Assembly: GCA_001438605.1 (NCBI GenBank)
Contig: LIDE01000022.1
Location: 1 to 57,930 of the forward strand
Reading direction: 5' to 3'
Length of the DNA stretch: 57,930 bases
Source: SAR92 bacterium BACL16 MAG-120619-bin48
Lineage (GTDB): Bacteria; Pseudomonadota; Gammaproteobacteria; Pseudomonadales; Porticoccaceae
A program made the position numbers and the translations under genes. Within the stretch, counting starts at the first letter, position 1. Each line of letters begins with the position of its first letter. The notes under the pieces were generated by a model that saw nothing but the letters and a program-made list of their open reading frames with translations, did not search any database and was not told the DNA's origin. Below, piece by piece: positions 9,112 through 18,638 of the stretch.

Positions 9112-9419
9112 CTTTAGTGACTATTGTGCTGCTGGCCTGCGTGACGTTTACGACTCGCTACCTGTTTCTTGAAGGTCGCCTGCCTGTGCGCTTGAGCAGC
9201 AACTTTAAGCAGTTCCTCAGTTTTAGTGGGCCGGCGGTGTTGTCCGCCATCTTTGTGCCGATATTGCTGGTGCACGATCATCAGCTCGACCTCAGTCTGC
9301 AAAATCCTTATCTGTGGGGCGGCGCTATGGCCGTGGCAGCGGGCTACCGAACGGGCAGTGTGTATTGGACGGTGGGTCTTGGCACGCTGGTGTTTGTCTT
9401 GGTCGGATACGTTTTTTAA
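9108..9419 (+). CDS. azlD: AzlD family branched-chain amino acid exporter, small subunit
   Basis: The 103-residue membrane protein has three or four predicted helices and the typical AzlD start (a TRYLFLEGRLPVRLS-like block at about 16-30). It overlaps azlC by four bases and very likely forms the two-component AzlCD exporter with it. In this family the small subunit is required for transport. Confidence 0.88.
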   Translation: MTLVTIVLLACVTFTTRYLFLEGRLPVRLSSNFKQFLSFSGPAVLSAIFVPILLVHDHQLDLSLQNPYLWGGAMAVAAGYRTGSVYWTVGLGTLVFVLVGYVF

Positions 9420-9556
9420 TCGCTCTTGCCCTGTCTGGCAGCGACGCCAAAGCAGAACGCCGCGGTCATGAAAAAGCCCTTCCATCGGTGTCAGAGTTGC
9501 ATTCAACACCGTAAGAGATTGCTACTATCTGTGCATACCAAAAGAGGTTAAGCAAA

Positions 9557-10699
9557 ATGATTCCACGTTCTTTGTACGATTCAGATCACGATATGTTCCG
9601 CGACTCGGTGCGCAAATTTATTGAAACCGAAGCCATGCCGCACCATGAGCAGTGGGAAAATGACGGTATGGTGAGCGATGAGATCTGGCTGAAGGCTGGT
9701 GAACAGGGCTTTTTGTGTCCCACGGTGCCTGAGGAATACGGCGGTGTTGGTGCTGATTTTCGCTACAACTGTATTGTTAATGAAGAAATTGGCCGGTCTG
9801 GCTGCACGGGTCTCGGTTGGACTCTACACTCGGATATCGCGGTTCCTTATATTGTTCGCTACGGCAGTGATGAGCAAAAGCAAAAGTATCTGCCGCGCTG
9901 TGTGACGGGCGAGTTGATTACGGCTATTGCCATGACTGAGCCAGCCGCAGGTTCGGACTTGCAGGGCACTAAAACGACGGCGGTGCTGGACGGTGATGAC
10001 TATGTGATCAACGGTTCAAAGACCTTTATTACCAATGGTCAGAAGGCCAATTTGGTGATTGTTGTGGCAAAAACGGACACGTCGGCAGGCTCAAAAGGGA
10101 TTAGTTTGTTTCTCGTCGAGGCAGGCACGCCCGGCTTTAGCAAGGGTAAGAATCTGAAAAAGCTGGGGATGAAAGCTCAGGACACCTCTGAACTATTTTT
10201 CCAAGATGTACATGTGCCGAAGGCCAATTTGCTCGGTGAGCTCGGTCGCGGTTTTGTCTATTTGATGCAAGATCTGCCGCAGGAGCGCCTGTCGGTTGCT
10301 GTTGGCGCTAATGGTATGTGTCAGGCGCTGCTTGAGTTGACGGTCAACTATGTGAAGGAGCGCAAGGCGTTCGGTACGACGGTTGCAACCTTTCAAAATA
10401 CGCAGTTTAAGTTGGCTGAACTGGCCGCTGAGATTAGCTGTGCGGAGGTTTTCTTGGATCGTTGTACGGAGCTGTTGATTGCGGACAAGTTAGACACGGT
10501 CACTGCATCAAAACTCAAGCTGCTGACCACTGATTTACAGTGCAGAGTGGCGGATGAATGTCTTCAGTTGCACGGTGGTTGGGGCTATATGTGGGAATAC
10601 CCTGTCTGCCGCGCGTTTGCTGATTCGCGTGTGCAGCGTATTTATGCGGGCACCAATGAGATTATGAAGTTGATTATCGCGCGAGACTTGATGAAGTAA
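9557..10699 (+). CDS. Acyl-CoA dehydrogenase, long-chain/isovaleryl type active site
   Basis: The 380-residue flavoprotein has the three-domain acyl-CoA dehydrogenase layout: an N-terminal helical domain, a central beta domain with the FAD/acyl contact AMTEPAAGSDL (about 130-140), and a C-terminal helical domain. The residue equivalent to the medium-chain catalytic Glu is Ala (IYAGTNEIMK near the C-terminus). A Glu lies in the LPQERL helix instead (Glu243), the arrangement seen in long-chain and isovaleryl-CoA dehydrogenases. It catalyses FAD-dependent alpha,beta-dehydrogenation of an acyl-CoA; chain length is not certain. It stands alone with a strong terminator downstream. Confidence 0.92.
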   Translation: MIPRSLYDSDHDMFRDSVRKFIETEAMPHHEQWENDGMVSDEIWLKAGEQGFLCPTVPEEYGGVGADFRYNCIVNEEIGRSGCTGLGWTLHSDIAVPYIVRYGSDEQKQKYLPRCVTGELITAIAMTEPAAGSDLQGTKTTAVLDGDDYVINGSKTFITNGQKANLVIVVAKTDTSAGSKGISLFLVEAGTPGFSKGKNLKKLGMKAQDTSELFFQDVHVPKANLLGELGRGFVYLMQDLPQERLSVAVGANGMCQALLELTVNYVKERKAFGTTVATFQNTQFKLAELAAEISCAEVFLDRCTELLIADKLDTVTASKLKLLTTDLQCRVADECLQLHGGWGYMWEYPVCRAFADSRVQRIYAGTNEIMKLIIARDLMK

Positions 10700-10723
10700 T
10701 TGCAGGTCTGAGAAGCGCCAGAC

Positions 10724-10774
10724 TATCTGCAACAGTGAGGAGCAAGCAGTGCTTTCGCTGTTGCAGATATTTTT
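10724..10774 (+). terminator. Intrinsic terminator after acyl-CoA dehydrogenase gene
   Basis: A 12-bp perfect inverted repeat TATCTGCAACAG/CTGTTGCAGATA separated by 22 bases is followed directly by TTTTT. It lies 25 bases after the stop codon. Confidence 0.8.
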
Positions 10775-10864
10775 ACTCTGCAGTCTACCTAATGCCTATT
10801 AACATCCTCTAACGTCTTCAAAAATCTACAAAAATCCGCCAATAGGGTTAAACGTCTTAGAAAA

Positions 10865-11599
10865 TCAATTTTTATAGGATGGGTCAATCTTGTCGATAAT
10901 CCGCGTTAGCGCTTTAAATTCTAAATTGCCCGCTGCTACGCCCATGCCCTGTATTTTCATGAGTTGCTCTGAACGATCGAGAATCGACTGAGCGACAGGA
11001 ATAATCGGCTTACCCGTCGCATCGCAGGCTACCTGCACTTCACAGGAACGCTGCAGCGCCCACATGTTGTAGAACGCTTCTGGTATTGAGCGCCCACAGG
11101 TCAAGAGACCGTGGTTGCGCAGAATCAACATGCTTTTGTCACCCATATTGGCAATCAATCGAGGTTTCTCGTCGTCCATCACTGTCAGACCTTCGAAGTC
11201 GTGGTAGGCAACACGATTGGTCAGCAGCGCAGAATAGAAGTTGTCGCTGCGCAATCCCTCTGCAGAACAGGCCACGGCCATGCCTGCATCGGTGTGGGTA
11301 TGGGCGATACAGGCGACATCGTGACGCGCTGCGTGAATGGCTGTGTGAATAACAATGCCCGCTGGATTAACCGCGTACTCTGTGGGTTCGACAATATTGC
11401 CGTTGATATCCACTTTAACCAAGTTGGATGCTGTGACCTCGCTGTAGTGCAGACCGTAGGGGTTGATCAGGAAATGCTCGTCGTCGCCCGGCAACTTAAC
11501 CGTAATATGGTTGTAAATCAGTTCCGCCCAGCCGAGGTAATCAAAAATTCGGTAGCAGGCTGCGAGTTCAACCCGCAGTTCTTGTTCTGTTTGAGACAT
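10865..11599 (-). CDS. Class II aldolase/adducin family protein
   Basis: This 244-residue protein carries the class II aldolase/adducin fold. The zinc-site histidines appear as AHTHTDA (about 98-104) and in LRNHGLL (about 159-165). The GWAELIYNHITVKLPG block (about 23-38) is the family's substrate-side motif. Relatives are fuculose-phosphate or ribulose-5-phosphate handling aldolases/epimerases, and a large group with unknown substrates that includes adducin-like proteins. No sugar kinase or transporter is nearby, so no substrate can be assigned. It is convergent with the acyl-CoA dehydrogenase gene. Confidence 0.85.
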   Translation of the reverse strand: MSQTEQELRVELAACYRIFDYLGWAELIYNHITVKLPGDDEHFLINPYGLHYSEVTASNLVKVDINGNIVEPTEYAVNPAGIVIHTAIHAARHDVACIAHTHTDAGMAVACSAEGLRSDNFYSALLTNRVAYHDFEGLTVMDDEKPRLIANMGDKSMLILRNHGLLTCGRSIPEAFYNMWALQRSCEVQVACDATGKPIIPVAQSILDRSEQLMKIQGMGVAAGNLEFKALTRIIDKIDPSYKN

Positions 11600-11963
11600 T
11601 AAGTCGCCCTCTTGACAAATTTAATTAAAATCAGGTTCTGTGTGTCATTGACGCGAGTGAGCATTCGCCACGTGACACCTGTGTGGCGGTACTTGGCTCG
11701 ACATGCTGGCGATGAGGCAGCGCGAGTGATTAAAGCGCTAGTGTCAGGATGATTATTTTGCCCGCGACAGATGCTGCAAATTAGCACAGATTGTTCCGCA
11801 CTGTCATCCGAGGGGGCAACAGAATGTGGCTGAAGGGTTTCGCTTGATGAGCAGAGCCCTACAGAGTGAACCGCTCTGGCCTGTAAGGCTGAAATTATGG
11901 GCGGCCTACTTTCATTGCGGATTAACAGGCGACAATGTGGCGACTCGCCAGCGATATGGTTGC
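11600..11963. other. Gene-free stretch between aldolase and flavoprotein genes
   Basis: No convincing gene is visible in these 364 bases. Short open frames occur on both strands, but they have no ribosome site and no recognisable protein pattern. The aldolase promoter must lie near its right-hand side reading leftwards; I cannot place -35/-10 boxes with confidence. A perfect TTGACA at 11612-11617 faces the plus strand but lacks a good -10 partner. Confidence 0.4.
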
Positions 11964-12947
11964 TTAAATCAAAGGCTCAAGGGCGGCCGCAGCGGCCCAA
12001 CCCGAGAGCACCGCACCCTCGAAACGTGGTCCGGCAAAGGCATCTCCTGCCAATGCCAGTGGCGGCAGCGTCGTATTGTCGCTGAGGACGATACAACGGG
12101 CCGAATCCACGACATCGGGTTTGCTGTAACGCCAGCCCTGCACCTGAAACTCAACGACATTGGCACCTAGCAACGGTTGTGCAGCGTCAATTAATTGTTG
12201 CCCCACCGCATGTCTGTCTTGATCAAAATGGGCAGCACTAAAACTGCCGCTGCCATGAATGGTTACTGCGGGCACGGCTGATACGCCTTTCTGCTGGTTG
12301 TCACTTATCCACGCAATGGGACCGTCGGAAAATGCCATGGCGCCTGGCTTGGCTAGGGCGCTTGGCTGGTCGAGCACGGCCATGACGGCAATGCAGCTTT
12401 CGTAGGTAATGCGCGCGAGGCGAGTTTGCATTTCTTCAGTTATGGGCACAGCGCCGCTGTGAAGAAGGTCGAGGGTCTGGGGAATGGGCGCCGTTATCAG
12501 CAGTGCCTTTGCTTGCACACTATCGCCAGTGTCCAACTCAACATGCCAGTGGTTGCCTTGCTGTGCGAGGCGCACTGCGCGCACGGTGCGCATCACATCA
12601 ATGTCCTGCGCCAAATGTTTGGCAATGGCTGTCATCGTGGGCACTCCTCGGTAGCGAGGATGGCAGTCTTCTCCGCCGGGGTAGCTGCTGTACCATTCTG
12701 CAGCAACACCAAGGCGAATCCACTCGGCAACCACAGCCTTAAATCGTTCATCGCGGGCTGTCATAAATTGTGCGCCGTGGTCGAACGTCGCATCGCCAAT
12801 GCGGCGCCCAGCCAATCGTCCGCCCAGGCCGCGACCTTTATCGACAACCAGCACTTGCTTGCCTGCTTTTTGCAGTTCGACAGCGGCACTTAAACCCGCG
12901 AGGCCTGCGCCAATAATAAGAATATCGGTGGAAAGAGATTTAGGCAT
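11964..12947 (-). CDS. Renalase-like FAD/NAD(P)-dependent oxidoreductase
   Basis: The 327-residue protein opens with the dinucleotide-binding motif DILIIGAGLAGLSAA (about 8-22). The VVDKGRGLGGRLAGRR segment (about 34-49) and DHGAQFMTAR block (about 56-65) are characteristic of renalase-like amine-oxidase-family flavoproteins. A C-terminal LALAGDAF flavin-binding strand (about 299-306) completes the fold. Bacterial renalases oxidise isomeric dihydro-nicotinamides; whether this protein does so is inferred. A DUF2256 gene lies 65 bases upstream on the same strand, a pairing often seen near photolyase/cryptochrome genes, though none is present here. Confidence 0.85.
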   Translation of the reverse strand: MPKSLSTDILIIGAGLAGLSAAVELQKAGKQVLVVDKGRGLGGRLAGRRIGDATFDHGAQFMTARDERFKAVVAEWIRLGVAAEWYSSYPGGEDCHPRYRGVPTMTAIAKHLAQDIDVMRTVRAVRLAQQGNHWHVELDTGDSVQAKALLITAPIPQTLDLLHSGAVPITEEMQTRLARITYESCIAVMAVLDQPSALAKPGAMAFSDGPIAWISDNQQKGVSAVPAVTIHGSGSFSAAHFDQDRHAVGQQLIDAAQPLLGANVVEFQVQGWRYSKPDVVDSARCIVLSDNTTLPPLALAGDAFAGPRFEGAVLSGWAAAAALEPLI

Positions 12948-13012
12948 AAATGATATTTTTCAGTGTGTTAGTGAGTGAGCGTCGGGCGGTTTTCTTTTCA
13001 GATCTATTGTTC

Positions 13013-13183
13013 TCAGGCATCGTGCTTGCTGACATCTTGTCTGCGTGCGTCCGTTTTACAGCGCACGGAACAGTAGCGCACCTCGTCCCAGACGCGTTCC
13101 CATTTTTTTCGCCACGAGAACGGACGCTGGCAAATGGGGCACATCTTAGACGGTAGATTTTCTTTTTTAATCGCTTTTGGCAT
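13013..13183 (-). CDS. DUF2256 zinc-ribbon-like small protein
   Basis: This 56-residue gene reads from ATG at 13183 to TGA at 13013. The product carries the whole DUF2256 pattern: a lysine-rich start, [19 protein letters not shown], then a [12 protein letters not shown] block. It has four cysteines in two CxxC/CxxxC-like pairs (residues 15, 18, 38 and 42), suggesting a metal-binding ribbon. Function of the family is unknown. It sits 65 bases upstream of the renalase-like flavoprotein gene and 48 bases downstream of the dioxygenase stop on the same strand, so all three could be cotranscribed. Pattern match is strong despite the size. Confidence 0.88.
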   Translation of the reverse strand: MPKAIKKENLPSKMCPICQRPFSWRKKWERVWDEVRYCSVRCKTDARRQDVSKHDA

Positions 13184-13231
13184 TCATACCTAATCGGTCA
13201 CGGGTTGTTTCAGATAAGACTGCGGTTACCG

Positions 13232-14062
13232 CTATGCCGCCTTGAGGGGCGAGCCGGCCAAGGTAATACGGTGCATTAAGCGCGCCTGTCCCTGATAGTC
13301 GTTGTTGGCCATGTGCCATGTGGAGCGATTATCCCAAAATGTCACAGACCCGGGTAGCCAATTAAAGCTGCAGGTAAACGCGGGTGTATTGACATGGGCA
13401 AACAGCTCGTCAAGCAGCTCACGGCCTTGATCAAACTCCCAGCCTTCGATGCTGATGGTGTGGCCAGGGTTCACGTACAGTACTTTGCGGCCACTCTCAG
13501 GGTGAATTACTACCACTGGGTGGGTCGCATCGCCCACGCGATCCATGCCGCCGAGCTGGTCGGCTAGGTCAGTGAAGCGGTAGATACCGTTCTCACCGTA
13601 GAGGTGCGTGTTGGAGTGAACTGCGCGCAACCCTTCAAGGCGTTTTTTCATTGTCTCAGGTAGTGCGTCGTAGGCAGCCGCAAGGTTGGCGAACTGGGTA
13701 TTGCCGCCGGTTTCGGGCAGTGTGCGGGCGACGAGAATGGAACCCATCGCAGGGATATCGTCATAGGAATGGTCTGTGTGCCAGCCGCCGCCAATATTGG
13801 TTTGCTGCGTCTTTTCTTTGCGCACCTCAGCAATTTGTGGGTGCTCGGCAGTCGTCTTAAAAAATTTATTGACCACAATCTCGCCAAAACGGTTGGCGAA
13901 GCGCAGGTGTTCATGGGGCGGAAAATCTTGGTCGCGAAAAAATAACAGCCCATGTTCTGCAAAAGCGGCACGCAATTGGTTGAGCTCGATGTCTGTCATG
14001 CGCGACAGTTGCAGATCGCTGACAACAGCGCCGCAGCCGGGAGAGAAGGGGACAATTTTCAT
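13232..14062 (-). CDS. TauD/TfdA family Fe(II)/2-oxoglutarate dioxygenase
   Basis: This 276-residue enzyme carries the complete iron triad of the family: His95-x-Asp97 in WHTDHSYDD and His250 in STWHMA, with the 2-oxoglutarate-binding Arg at about 265 (MHRITLAG). Length matches TauD and TfdA. Family members hydroxylate taurine, alkylsulfonates, 2,4-D or related acids, releasing succinate and CO2. No sulfonate transporter or ssu/tau gene is nearby, so the substrate is open. It is followed by the DUF2256 and flavoprotein genes on the same strand. Confidence 0.9.
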   Translation of the reverse strand: MKIVPFSPGCGAVVSDLQLSRMTDIELNQLRAAFAEHGLLFFRDQDFPPHEHLRFANRFGEIVVNKFFKTTAEHPQIAEVRKEKTQQTNIGGGWHTDHSYDDIPAMGSILVARTLPETGGNTQFANLAAAYDALPETMKKRLEGLRAVHSNTHLYGENGIYRFTDLADQLGGMDRVGDATHPVVVIHPESGRKVLYVNPGHTISIEGWEFDQGRELLDELFAHVNTPAFTCSFNWLPGSVTFWDNRSTWHMANNDYQGQARLMHRITLAGSPLKAA

Positions 14063-14230
14063 GGTGAGATTCTTATTGTTTTTATGGATGCTTTATTTCA
14101 GCACCTTTTGCGCAGCTTGTCACCACAACATCTTGCCGAGGCGAGTTGAGGCGATTTAAGTGAGATGCAGAGCTATTCTGCGAGTGGGAGTGGATAGCGG
14201 TGGGTTTAAAGGGCGTCCTTGCCCACGAGA

Positions 14231-14614
14231 TTATTGCTTATCCATGCTCCAGATGCCTGGGCCGCGCGCGGCGATATATAAGAACGCAAAGCAATAAAGC
14301 GCTGCCAATTCACCGCGGTTGATTATGGGGAAGAAGTCGTTCATGCCGTGGGCCATCCAGTAGGCGACAGCCATGGTTCCACTGCAGATAAAAGCGATAG
14401 GACGCGTCAATAGTCCAATCATCACCAATAATCCACCGACCAACTCGATCACCCCAGCCGTGTACATGAGCGGGCTGAGCGGATAGGGAAAATCCACGGG
14501 AAAATTAAACAGTTTTTGTGCCCCGTGCCATATAAACAAGAATCCTGTGACGATTCTCAGTAGCGCATAGCACTGCTCTTCACGATCTTTCAACAGATTA
14601 TCTAAAAATGTCAT
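14231..14614 (-). CDS. DoxX family membrane protein
   Basis: The 127-residue protein has four predicted membrane helices and the DoxX-type start with a basic/aromatic first helix (LLRIVTGFLFIWHGAQKLF, about 18-36). It continues with a GVIELVGGLLVMIGLLTR block (about 54-71). DoxX proteins form a broad inner-membrane family; some are quinol- or thiosulfate-linked, most are uncharacterised. A good AAAGGGG ribosome site precedes the ATG. An inverted repeat about 60 bases upstream may be an operator. Confidence 0.85.
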   Translation of the reverse strand: MTFLDNLLKDREEQCYALLRIVTGFLFIWHGAQKLFNFPVDFPYPLSPLMYTAGVIELVGGLLVMIGLLTRPIAFICSGTMAVAYWMAHGMNDFFPIINRGELAALYCFAFLYIAARGPGIWSMDKQ

Positions 14615-14674
14615 TTTTATACCCCTTTAATTATTGAACTTACCTTGTAAACATTTGTTTATCCGAAATGCTGT

Positions 14675-14691
14675 TGACCATTTGTTGGTCA
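14675..14691. promoter_or_regulatory. Candidate operator upstream of doxX-family gene
   Basis: A perfect 6-bp inverted repeat TGACCA-N5-TGGTCA lies about 60 bases upstream of the DoxX-family start. The spacing and symmetry suit a dimeric repressor, but no regulator gene is adjacent and the repeat could be chance. Confidence 0.3.
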
Positions 14692-14771
14692 GCATATCCA
14701 CCATAAAACCATTTCGTCAGTAACACAATATAAGCCGCAAAAACGGCAGGGCATGAGGGGTGATTGCGGAC

Positions 14772-15083
14772 TTACGCAACCCGCGAATCAGTCGCGCCGG
14801 CGTCTTCCAATGCAGCTCTGTACTCTTCGCCATGTCCGTGTTCGCTGACGACTTGCATGAGGGTCATGCCGTCTTGGTTGGTGGCGTTTAGGTTGTGACC
14901 TGCAGCTTTAAAAAAGGTTAAGAAGGTTTTGAAGTTGTCGATATTCATACCGCGGTAGGCTTTTTCCAACAAGTGATAGTCGGGGCTGACACCGGCTGGC
15001 GCTTGGTAGTTGAGGAAGCTTTTAACGCGATCGTCGTCAAACACTTCACCGAGTATTTTTTGTTTGTCTTTCTTTAATGACAT
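14772..15083 (-). CDS. PA4642-like conserved small protein
   Basis: The 103-residue protein matches the PA4642 family of pseudomonads and relatives: a Lys/Asp-rich start (MSLKKDKQKILGEVFDDDRV), a central PDYHLLEKAYRGM block and a short ankyrin-like NATNQDG segment near residue 68. Function unknown; likely cytosolic, with no signal peptide or membrane segment. It begins 17 bases after the gatB stop and is probably the last gene of the gatC-gatA-gatB transcript. Confidence 0.82.
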   Translation of the reverse strand: MSLKKDKQKILGEVFDDDRVKSFLNYQAPAGVSPDYHLLEKAYRGMNIDNFKTFLTFFKAAGHNLNATNQDGMTLMQVVSEHGHGEEYRAALEDAGATDSRVA

Positions 15084-15100
15084 GGTATCTATTTTTCCTA

Positions 15101-16567
15101 TTACAAAAGTGTGTTGAGCTTTTGCAGTAACAGTTGATTGACCTGTTGTGGGTTCGCTTGGCCTTTTGAGGCCTGCATGATTTTACCCATAAAGCCGCCG
15201 AGTTTTTTACCGCGCTTGCTCTCATCGCTGTTGATGTAGTCTTCCACCATGGCTGGGTTGGCGGCCAATACGTCGGCGACAATTTTTTCGAGGGCGCCGC
15301 TGTCAGACACTTGCTTGAGACCGCGTGCTTCAATAATGTCATCGGCGCTGCCTTGTCCAGCCCACATGCCATCAAACACGTCTTTCGCCATTTTGCCTGA
15401 AATACTGCTGTCGCTAATGCGCGCAATCAGGCCTGCCAGTTGCTCTGCGCTGACGGGGCTTTTGGCGACGCTGAGATCTTGGCTGTTGAGCCGCGCTGAG
15501 AGTTCACCCATGATCCAGTTGGCGGTCAGTTTGGCGTTGTTGCTGTGGCTGACGACGGTTTCAAAATAATGTGCGGTGGCTGCGTCGCTGCTGAGAATGC
15601 CGGCGTCGTAGTCTGACAGCTCGTATTGCGCAACAAAGCGCGCCTGTCGTGCATCGGGCAGTTCTGGCAGAGTGCGGCGCAGTTCTGCAATGGTTTCTTC
15701 GCTGACAATCACCGGCAGCAAGTCGGGGCAGGGGAAGTAGCGGTAATCATTGGCTTCTTCTTTGCTGCGCATGGAGCGAGCCACTTTGGTGTCGCCGTTG
15801 TAGAGGCGCGTTTCTTGAATCACTTTGCCGCCGTCTTCGATGAGGTCTATTTGACGCTCTACTTCGCGGGCAATGGCCTCTTCCATAAACTTAAATGAGT
15901 TGAGATTTTTTGTTTCCGTTCGGGTGCCGAGCTCTGTTGTGCCGTGCGGGCGAACGGAGACGTTGACATCAAAACGCATGCTGCCCTGAGACATTTCGCC
16001 GTCACAGATGCCGATGGAGGTCACGATGCTGTGGAGTTTTTTGGCGAATGCGACAGCTTCCTCTGCATTGCGCATGTCGGGTTCGGAGACAATTTCAATC
16101 AGGGGCGTGCCCGCGCGATTTAAATCGATACCGGAGAAATTGCTGCTGAAGTTGCCTTCGTGCAGTGACTTTCCCGCGTCTTCTTCGAGGTGTGCGTGAT
16201 GGATGCGAATACTCTTTTTACTGCCGTCGGCAAGCTGAATTTCGACATTGCCGCGCCCTACAATGGGCTTTTCCAGCTGCGTGGTCTGGTAGCCTTTGGG
16301 CAGGTCTGGATAAAAGTAGTTCTTCCGCTCGAAGGCGGACTCGCGGGCAATCTCTGCGTCGATGGCGAGGCCAAACATGATCGCATAATTGACCGCTTGC
16401 TTGTTGAGCACGGGCAGAGTGCCGGGCATGGCGAGATCAATGGCGCAGGCTTGGGTGTTGGGTTCTGCTCCAAAAGCGGTGCTGGCGCCAGAGAATATTT
16501 TAGTTTTGGTGGCTAGCTGCACATGCACTTCTAGACCGATAACAGTTTCCCATCCGCGATGACTCAT
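15101..16567 (-). CDS. gatB: Aspartyl/glutamyl-tRNA amidotransferase subunit B
   Basis: The 488-residue GatB starts with the invariant [12 protein letters not shown] block (about 7-18) and has the [10 protein letters not shown] metal/ATP region (about 95-104). The C-terminal YqeY-like tail that grips the tRNA ends in Gln-rich sequence. With GatA and GatC it activates and amidates misacylated Glu-tRNA(Gln) and/or Asp-tRNA(Asn). Its start overlaps the gatA stop by four bases (ATGA), indicating translational coupling. Confidence 0.97.
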   Translation of the reverse strand: MSHRGWETVIGLEVHVQLATKTKIFSGASTAFGAEPNTQACAIDLAMPGTLPVLNKQAVNYAIMFGLAIDAEIARESAFERKNYFYPDLPKGYQTTQLEKPIVGRGNVEIQLADGSKKSIRIHHAHLEEDAGKSLHEGNFSSNFSGIDLNRAGTPLIEIVSEPDMRNAEEAVAFAKKLHSIVTSIGICDGEMSQGSMRFDVNVSVRPHGTTELGTRTETKNLNSFKFMEEAIAREVERQIDLIEDGGKVIQETRLYNGDTKVARSMRSKEEANDYRYFPCPDLLPVIVSEETIAELRRTLPELPDARQARFVAQYELSDYDAGILSSDAATAHYFETVVSHSNNAKLTANWIMGELSARLNSQDLSVAKSPVSAEQLAGLIARISDSSISGKMAKDVFDGMWAGQGSADDIIEARGLKQVSDSGALEKIVADVLAANPAMVEDYINSDESKRGKKLGGFMGKIMQASKGQANPQQVNQLLLQKLNTLL

Positions 16568-18033
16568 TGCGCTGCTCCCTGCTGAATTGATGCTGGCGCG
16601 AGGTTGTGCCAGTCGGTTGCCTGCTGGAATTGGTGGGCGACGTTTAACATCAGCGCTTCGTCAAAGTAGTTGCCGATGATTTGCAAGCCGACAGGCTTGT
16701 CTTCGACCATGCCGCAGGGAATCGACATGCCAGGCAGTCCAGCCAAGTTGGTCGCGATGGTGTAAATATCTTCGAGGTACATGGCTACTGGATCGTCGCC
16801 TTTTGAGCCAAATTTGAAGGCTGGTGACGGACAGGTGGGGCCCATAATCACATCTACTTGGGCGAAGGCGCGAGTGAAATCCTGCTGGATCAGCTGGCGC
16901 ACCTGTTGAGCTTTGCCGTAGTAGGCGTCGTAATAGCCCGCAGAAAGACAGTAGGTGCCGATGAGAATGCGACGCTGTACTTCTTCCCCAAAGCCTTCGC
17001 CACGGGTGCGGCAGTACATATCTTGCAGATCTTTCGGCTCGTCACAGCGATAGCCGTAGCGCACACCGTCAAAACGACTAAGGTTGGCGGAGGCCTCTGC
17101 GGGTGCAATAACATAGTACGCGGGGACGGAAAGAGCCGAGTTGGGCAGACTAATATCCACCAGTTCGGCACCTTGTGCGACGAGGTCGGCCAGGGCTTGA
17201 CGCACGGCGGCTTCTGTTCCGGGGTGTAAACCTTCCGAGAAATACTCTTTGGGGACGCCGATTTTTAAGCCTTTTATGGGACGGTTTAATGTGCTGCTGT
17301 AGTCAGGTACTGGCTGATCGACGGAGGTTGAGTCTTTCTCGTCATAGCTGGCCATGCAGCTAAGCATAATTGCGCAGTCTTCTGCGGTGCGCGCCATGGG
17401 GCCGCCTTGGTCGAGACTTGAGGCAAAGGCAATCATGCCCCAGCGCGAGACCCGCCCGTAGGTAGGCTTGATGCCGCTGATGCCGCAGAGTGCCGCGGGC
17501 TGTCGAATGGAGCCGCCGGTATCTGTGGCCGTCGCGCCTGGCGCAAGTCTGGCGGCTACCGCTGCCGCTGAACCTCCTGACGATCCGCCGGGCACACAGT
17601 CGAGCGCCCATGGGTTCTTAACGGGGCCGTAATAGCTGGTTTCGTTGGAGGAGCCCATGGCGAACTCGTCCATATTGGTTTTGCCCAAGATCACGGCGCC
17701 GTCGCGGGCGAAGTTTTCAACCACAGTCGCATCGTAGGGAGGCACAAAATTGTCGAGCATTTTTGAGCCACAGCTGGTGCGCACACCGTTGGTGCAGAAT
17801 ATATCTTTGTGCAGCATGGGCACGCCACACAGTGCTGGTGCGTTGCCGGCCGCGAGTCTTTTGTCGGCGGCAGCGGCGGCAGCTAATGCCTGCTCTGCTG
17901 TGACGGTGATGACGGCGTTGTAGTCGGCGTTGAGGTTGGCGATACGCGCTAGAAAGTGTTGCGTGAGTTCAACACTGGTAAAGGTTTTACTGCGCAGGCC
18001 TGCCACAAGCTCGGCGATAGTTAGATTATGCAT
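16564..18033 (-). CDS. gatA: Aspartyl/glutamyl-tRNA amidotransferase subunit A
   Basis: The 489-residue amidase carries the amidase signature. The catalytic Lys lies in PMLHKDIF (about 73-80). The [17 protein letters not shown] segment (about 149-165) and the [14 protein letters not shown] block (about 171-184) provide the cis-Ser and nucleophile Ser. It releases ammonia from glutamine for the GatB subunit. It sits between gatC, 29 bases upstream, and the overlapping gatB. Confidence 0.97.
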   Translation of the reverse strand: MHNLTIAELVAGLRSKTFTSVELTQHFLARIANLNADYNAVITVTAEQALAAAAAADKRLAAGNAPALCGVPMLHKDIFCTNGVRTSCGSKMLDNFVPPYDATVVENFARDGAVILGKTNMDEFAMGSSNETSYYGPVKNPWALDCVPGGSSGGSAAAVAARLAPGATATDTGGSIRQPAALCGISGIKPTYGRVSRWGMIAFASSLDQGGPMARTAEDCAIMLSCMASYDEKDSTSVDQPVPDYSSTLNRPIKGLKIGVPKEYFSEGLHPGTEAAVRQALADLVAQGAELVDISLPNSALSVPAYYVIAPAEASANLSRFDGVRYGYRCDEPKDLQDMYCRTRGEGFGEEVQRRILIGTYCLSAGYYDAYYGKAQQVRQLIQQDFTRAFAQVDVIMGPTCPSPAFKFGSKGDDPVAMYLEDIYTIATNLAGLPGMSIPCGMVEDKPVGLQIIGNYFDEALMLNVAHQFQQATDWHNLAPASIQQGAAQ

Positions 18034-18062
18034 TCTGGACTCTTTAGGCTCTATTGCTGACG

Positions 18063-18350
18063 TTATTCAATGACTTTAGGCACTAAAAATAGGCCGTCTT
18101 CAACCGCGGGGGCTATCGCTTGCAGCGCGTCGCGCTGATTCAGTTCACTGACACGGTCATCACGCAGTCTTTGGATTGCCTGCATGGGGTGCGCCATGGT
18201 ATCTATGCCAGTGGTGTCTGCGGCCTGCAATTGATCGACTAATTGCAAGACACTGTCGAGTCGCCGTGCGACATCACTGATAGTTCCTTCATCAATTGCG
18301 ATGCGCGATAGCGTGGCCAGTTTTTCTATTTCACTGCGTTCAATGCCCAT
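18063..18350 (-). CDS. gatC: Aspartyl/glutamyl-tRNA amidotransferase subunit C
   Basis: This 95-residue GatC has the usual start (a [11 protein letters not shown]-like block at about 10-20) and the DDRVSEL region that wraps around GatA. It stabilises the GatAB core. First gene of the gatC-gatA-gatB-PA4642 operon and divergent from mreB, the arrangement found in pseudomonads. Confidence 0.95.
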   Translation of the reverse strand: MGIERSEIEKLATLSRIAIDEGTISDVARRLDSVLQLVDQLQAADTTGIDTMAHPMQAIQRLRDDRVSELNQRDALQAIAPAVEDGLFLVPKVIE

Positions 18351-18528
18351 TGAATTTTCCGTTTGTCAGCCTTGATGTGTGCTCGATGAGAAGGGGCGTA
18401 AGGTATCATAAATGCGGCGATCAGGTTAAGAGGGCGCGTGCGGATAAACAGCCATTTAAGAGGCTTTTTTCTGTTATCGCAGCAAGTTCTTGGTAGATCA
18501 GCTAGAATTCGTCAAAAATACCGGCAAA

Positions 18529-18555
18529 CCAACAGTGAGCGCTTGCTCTGGTTGG
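18529..18555 (+). promoter_or_regulatory. Nested hairpin in the gatC-mreB intergenic region
   Basis: A stem CCAAC/GTTGG encloses a second stem GAGC/GCTC with a GCTT loop, about 85 bases upstream of the mreB ATG. A longer AACAGTG/CACTGTT repeat partly overlaps it. No T tract follows. It may be part of the mreB leader or a protein-binding site; the call rests on symmetry only. Confidence 0.3.
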
Positions 18556-18638
18556 CCGCCACTGTTAAATTTAGCGACCTTTATTTTGTGCTGGTCGCAG
18601 CCTGATCTTGCGGCTGGCCACCAAGGAATACATAGCCA

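Noticed and set aside
11826-12170. Open frame on the plus strand overlapping the flavoprotein gene
   Set aside because: It lies mostly antisense to a well-recognised gene, has no ribosome site and matches no family pattern.
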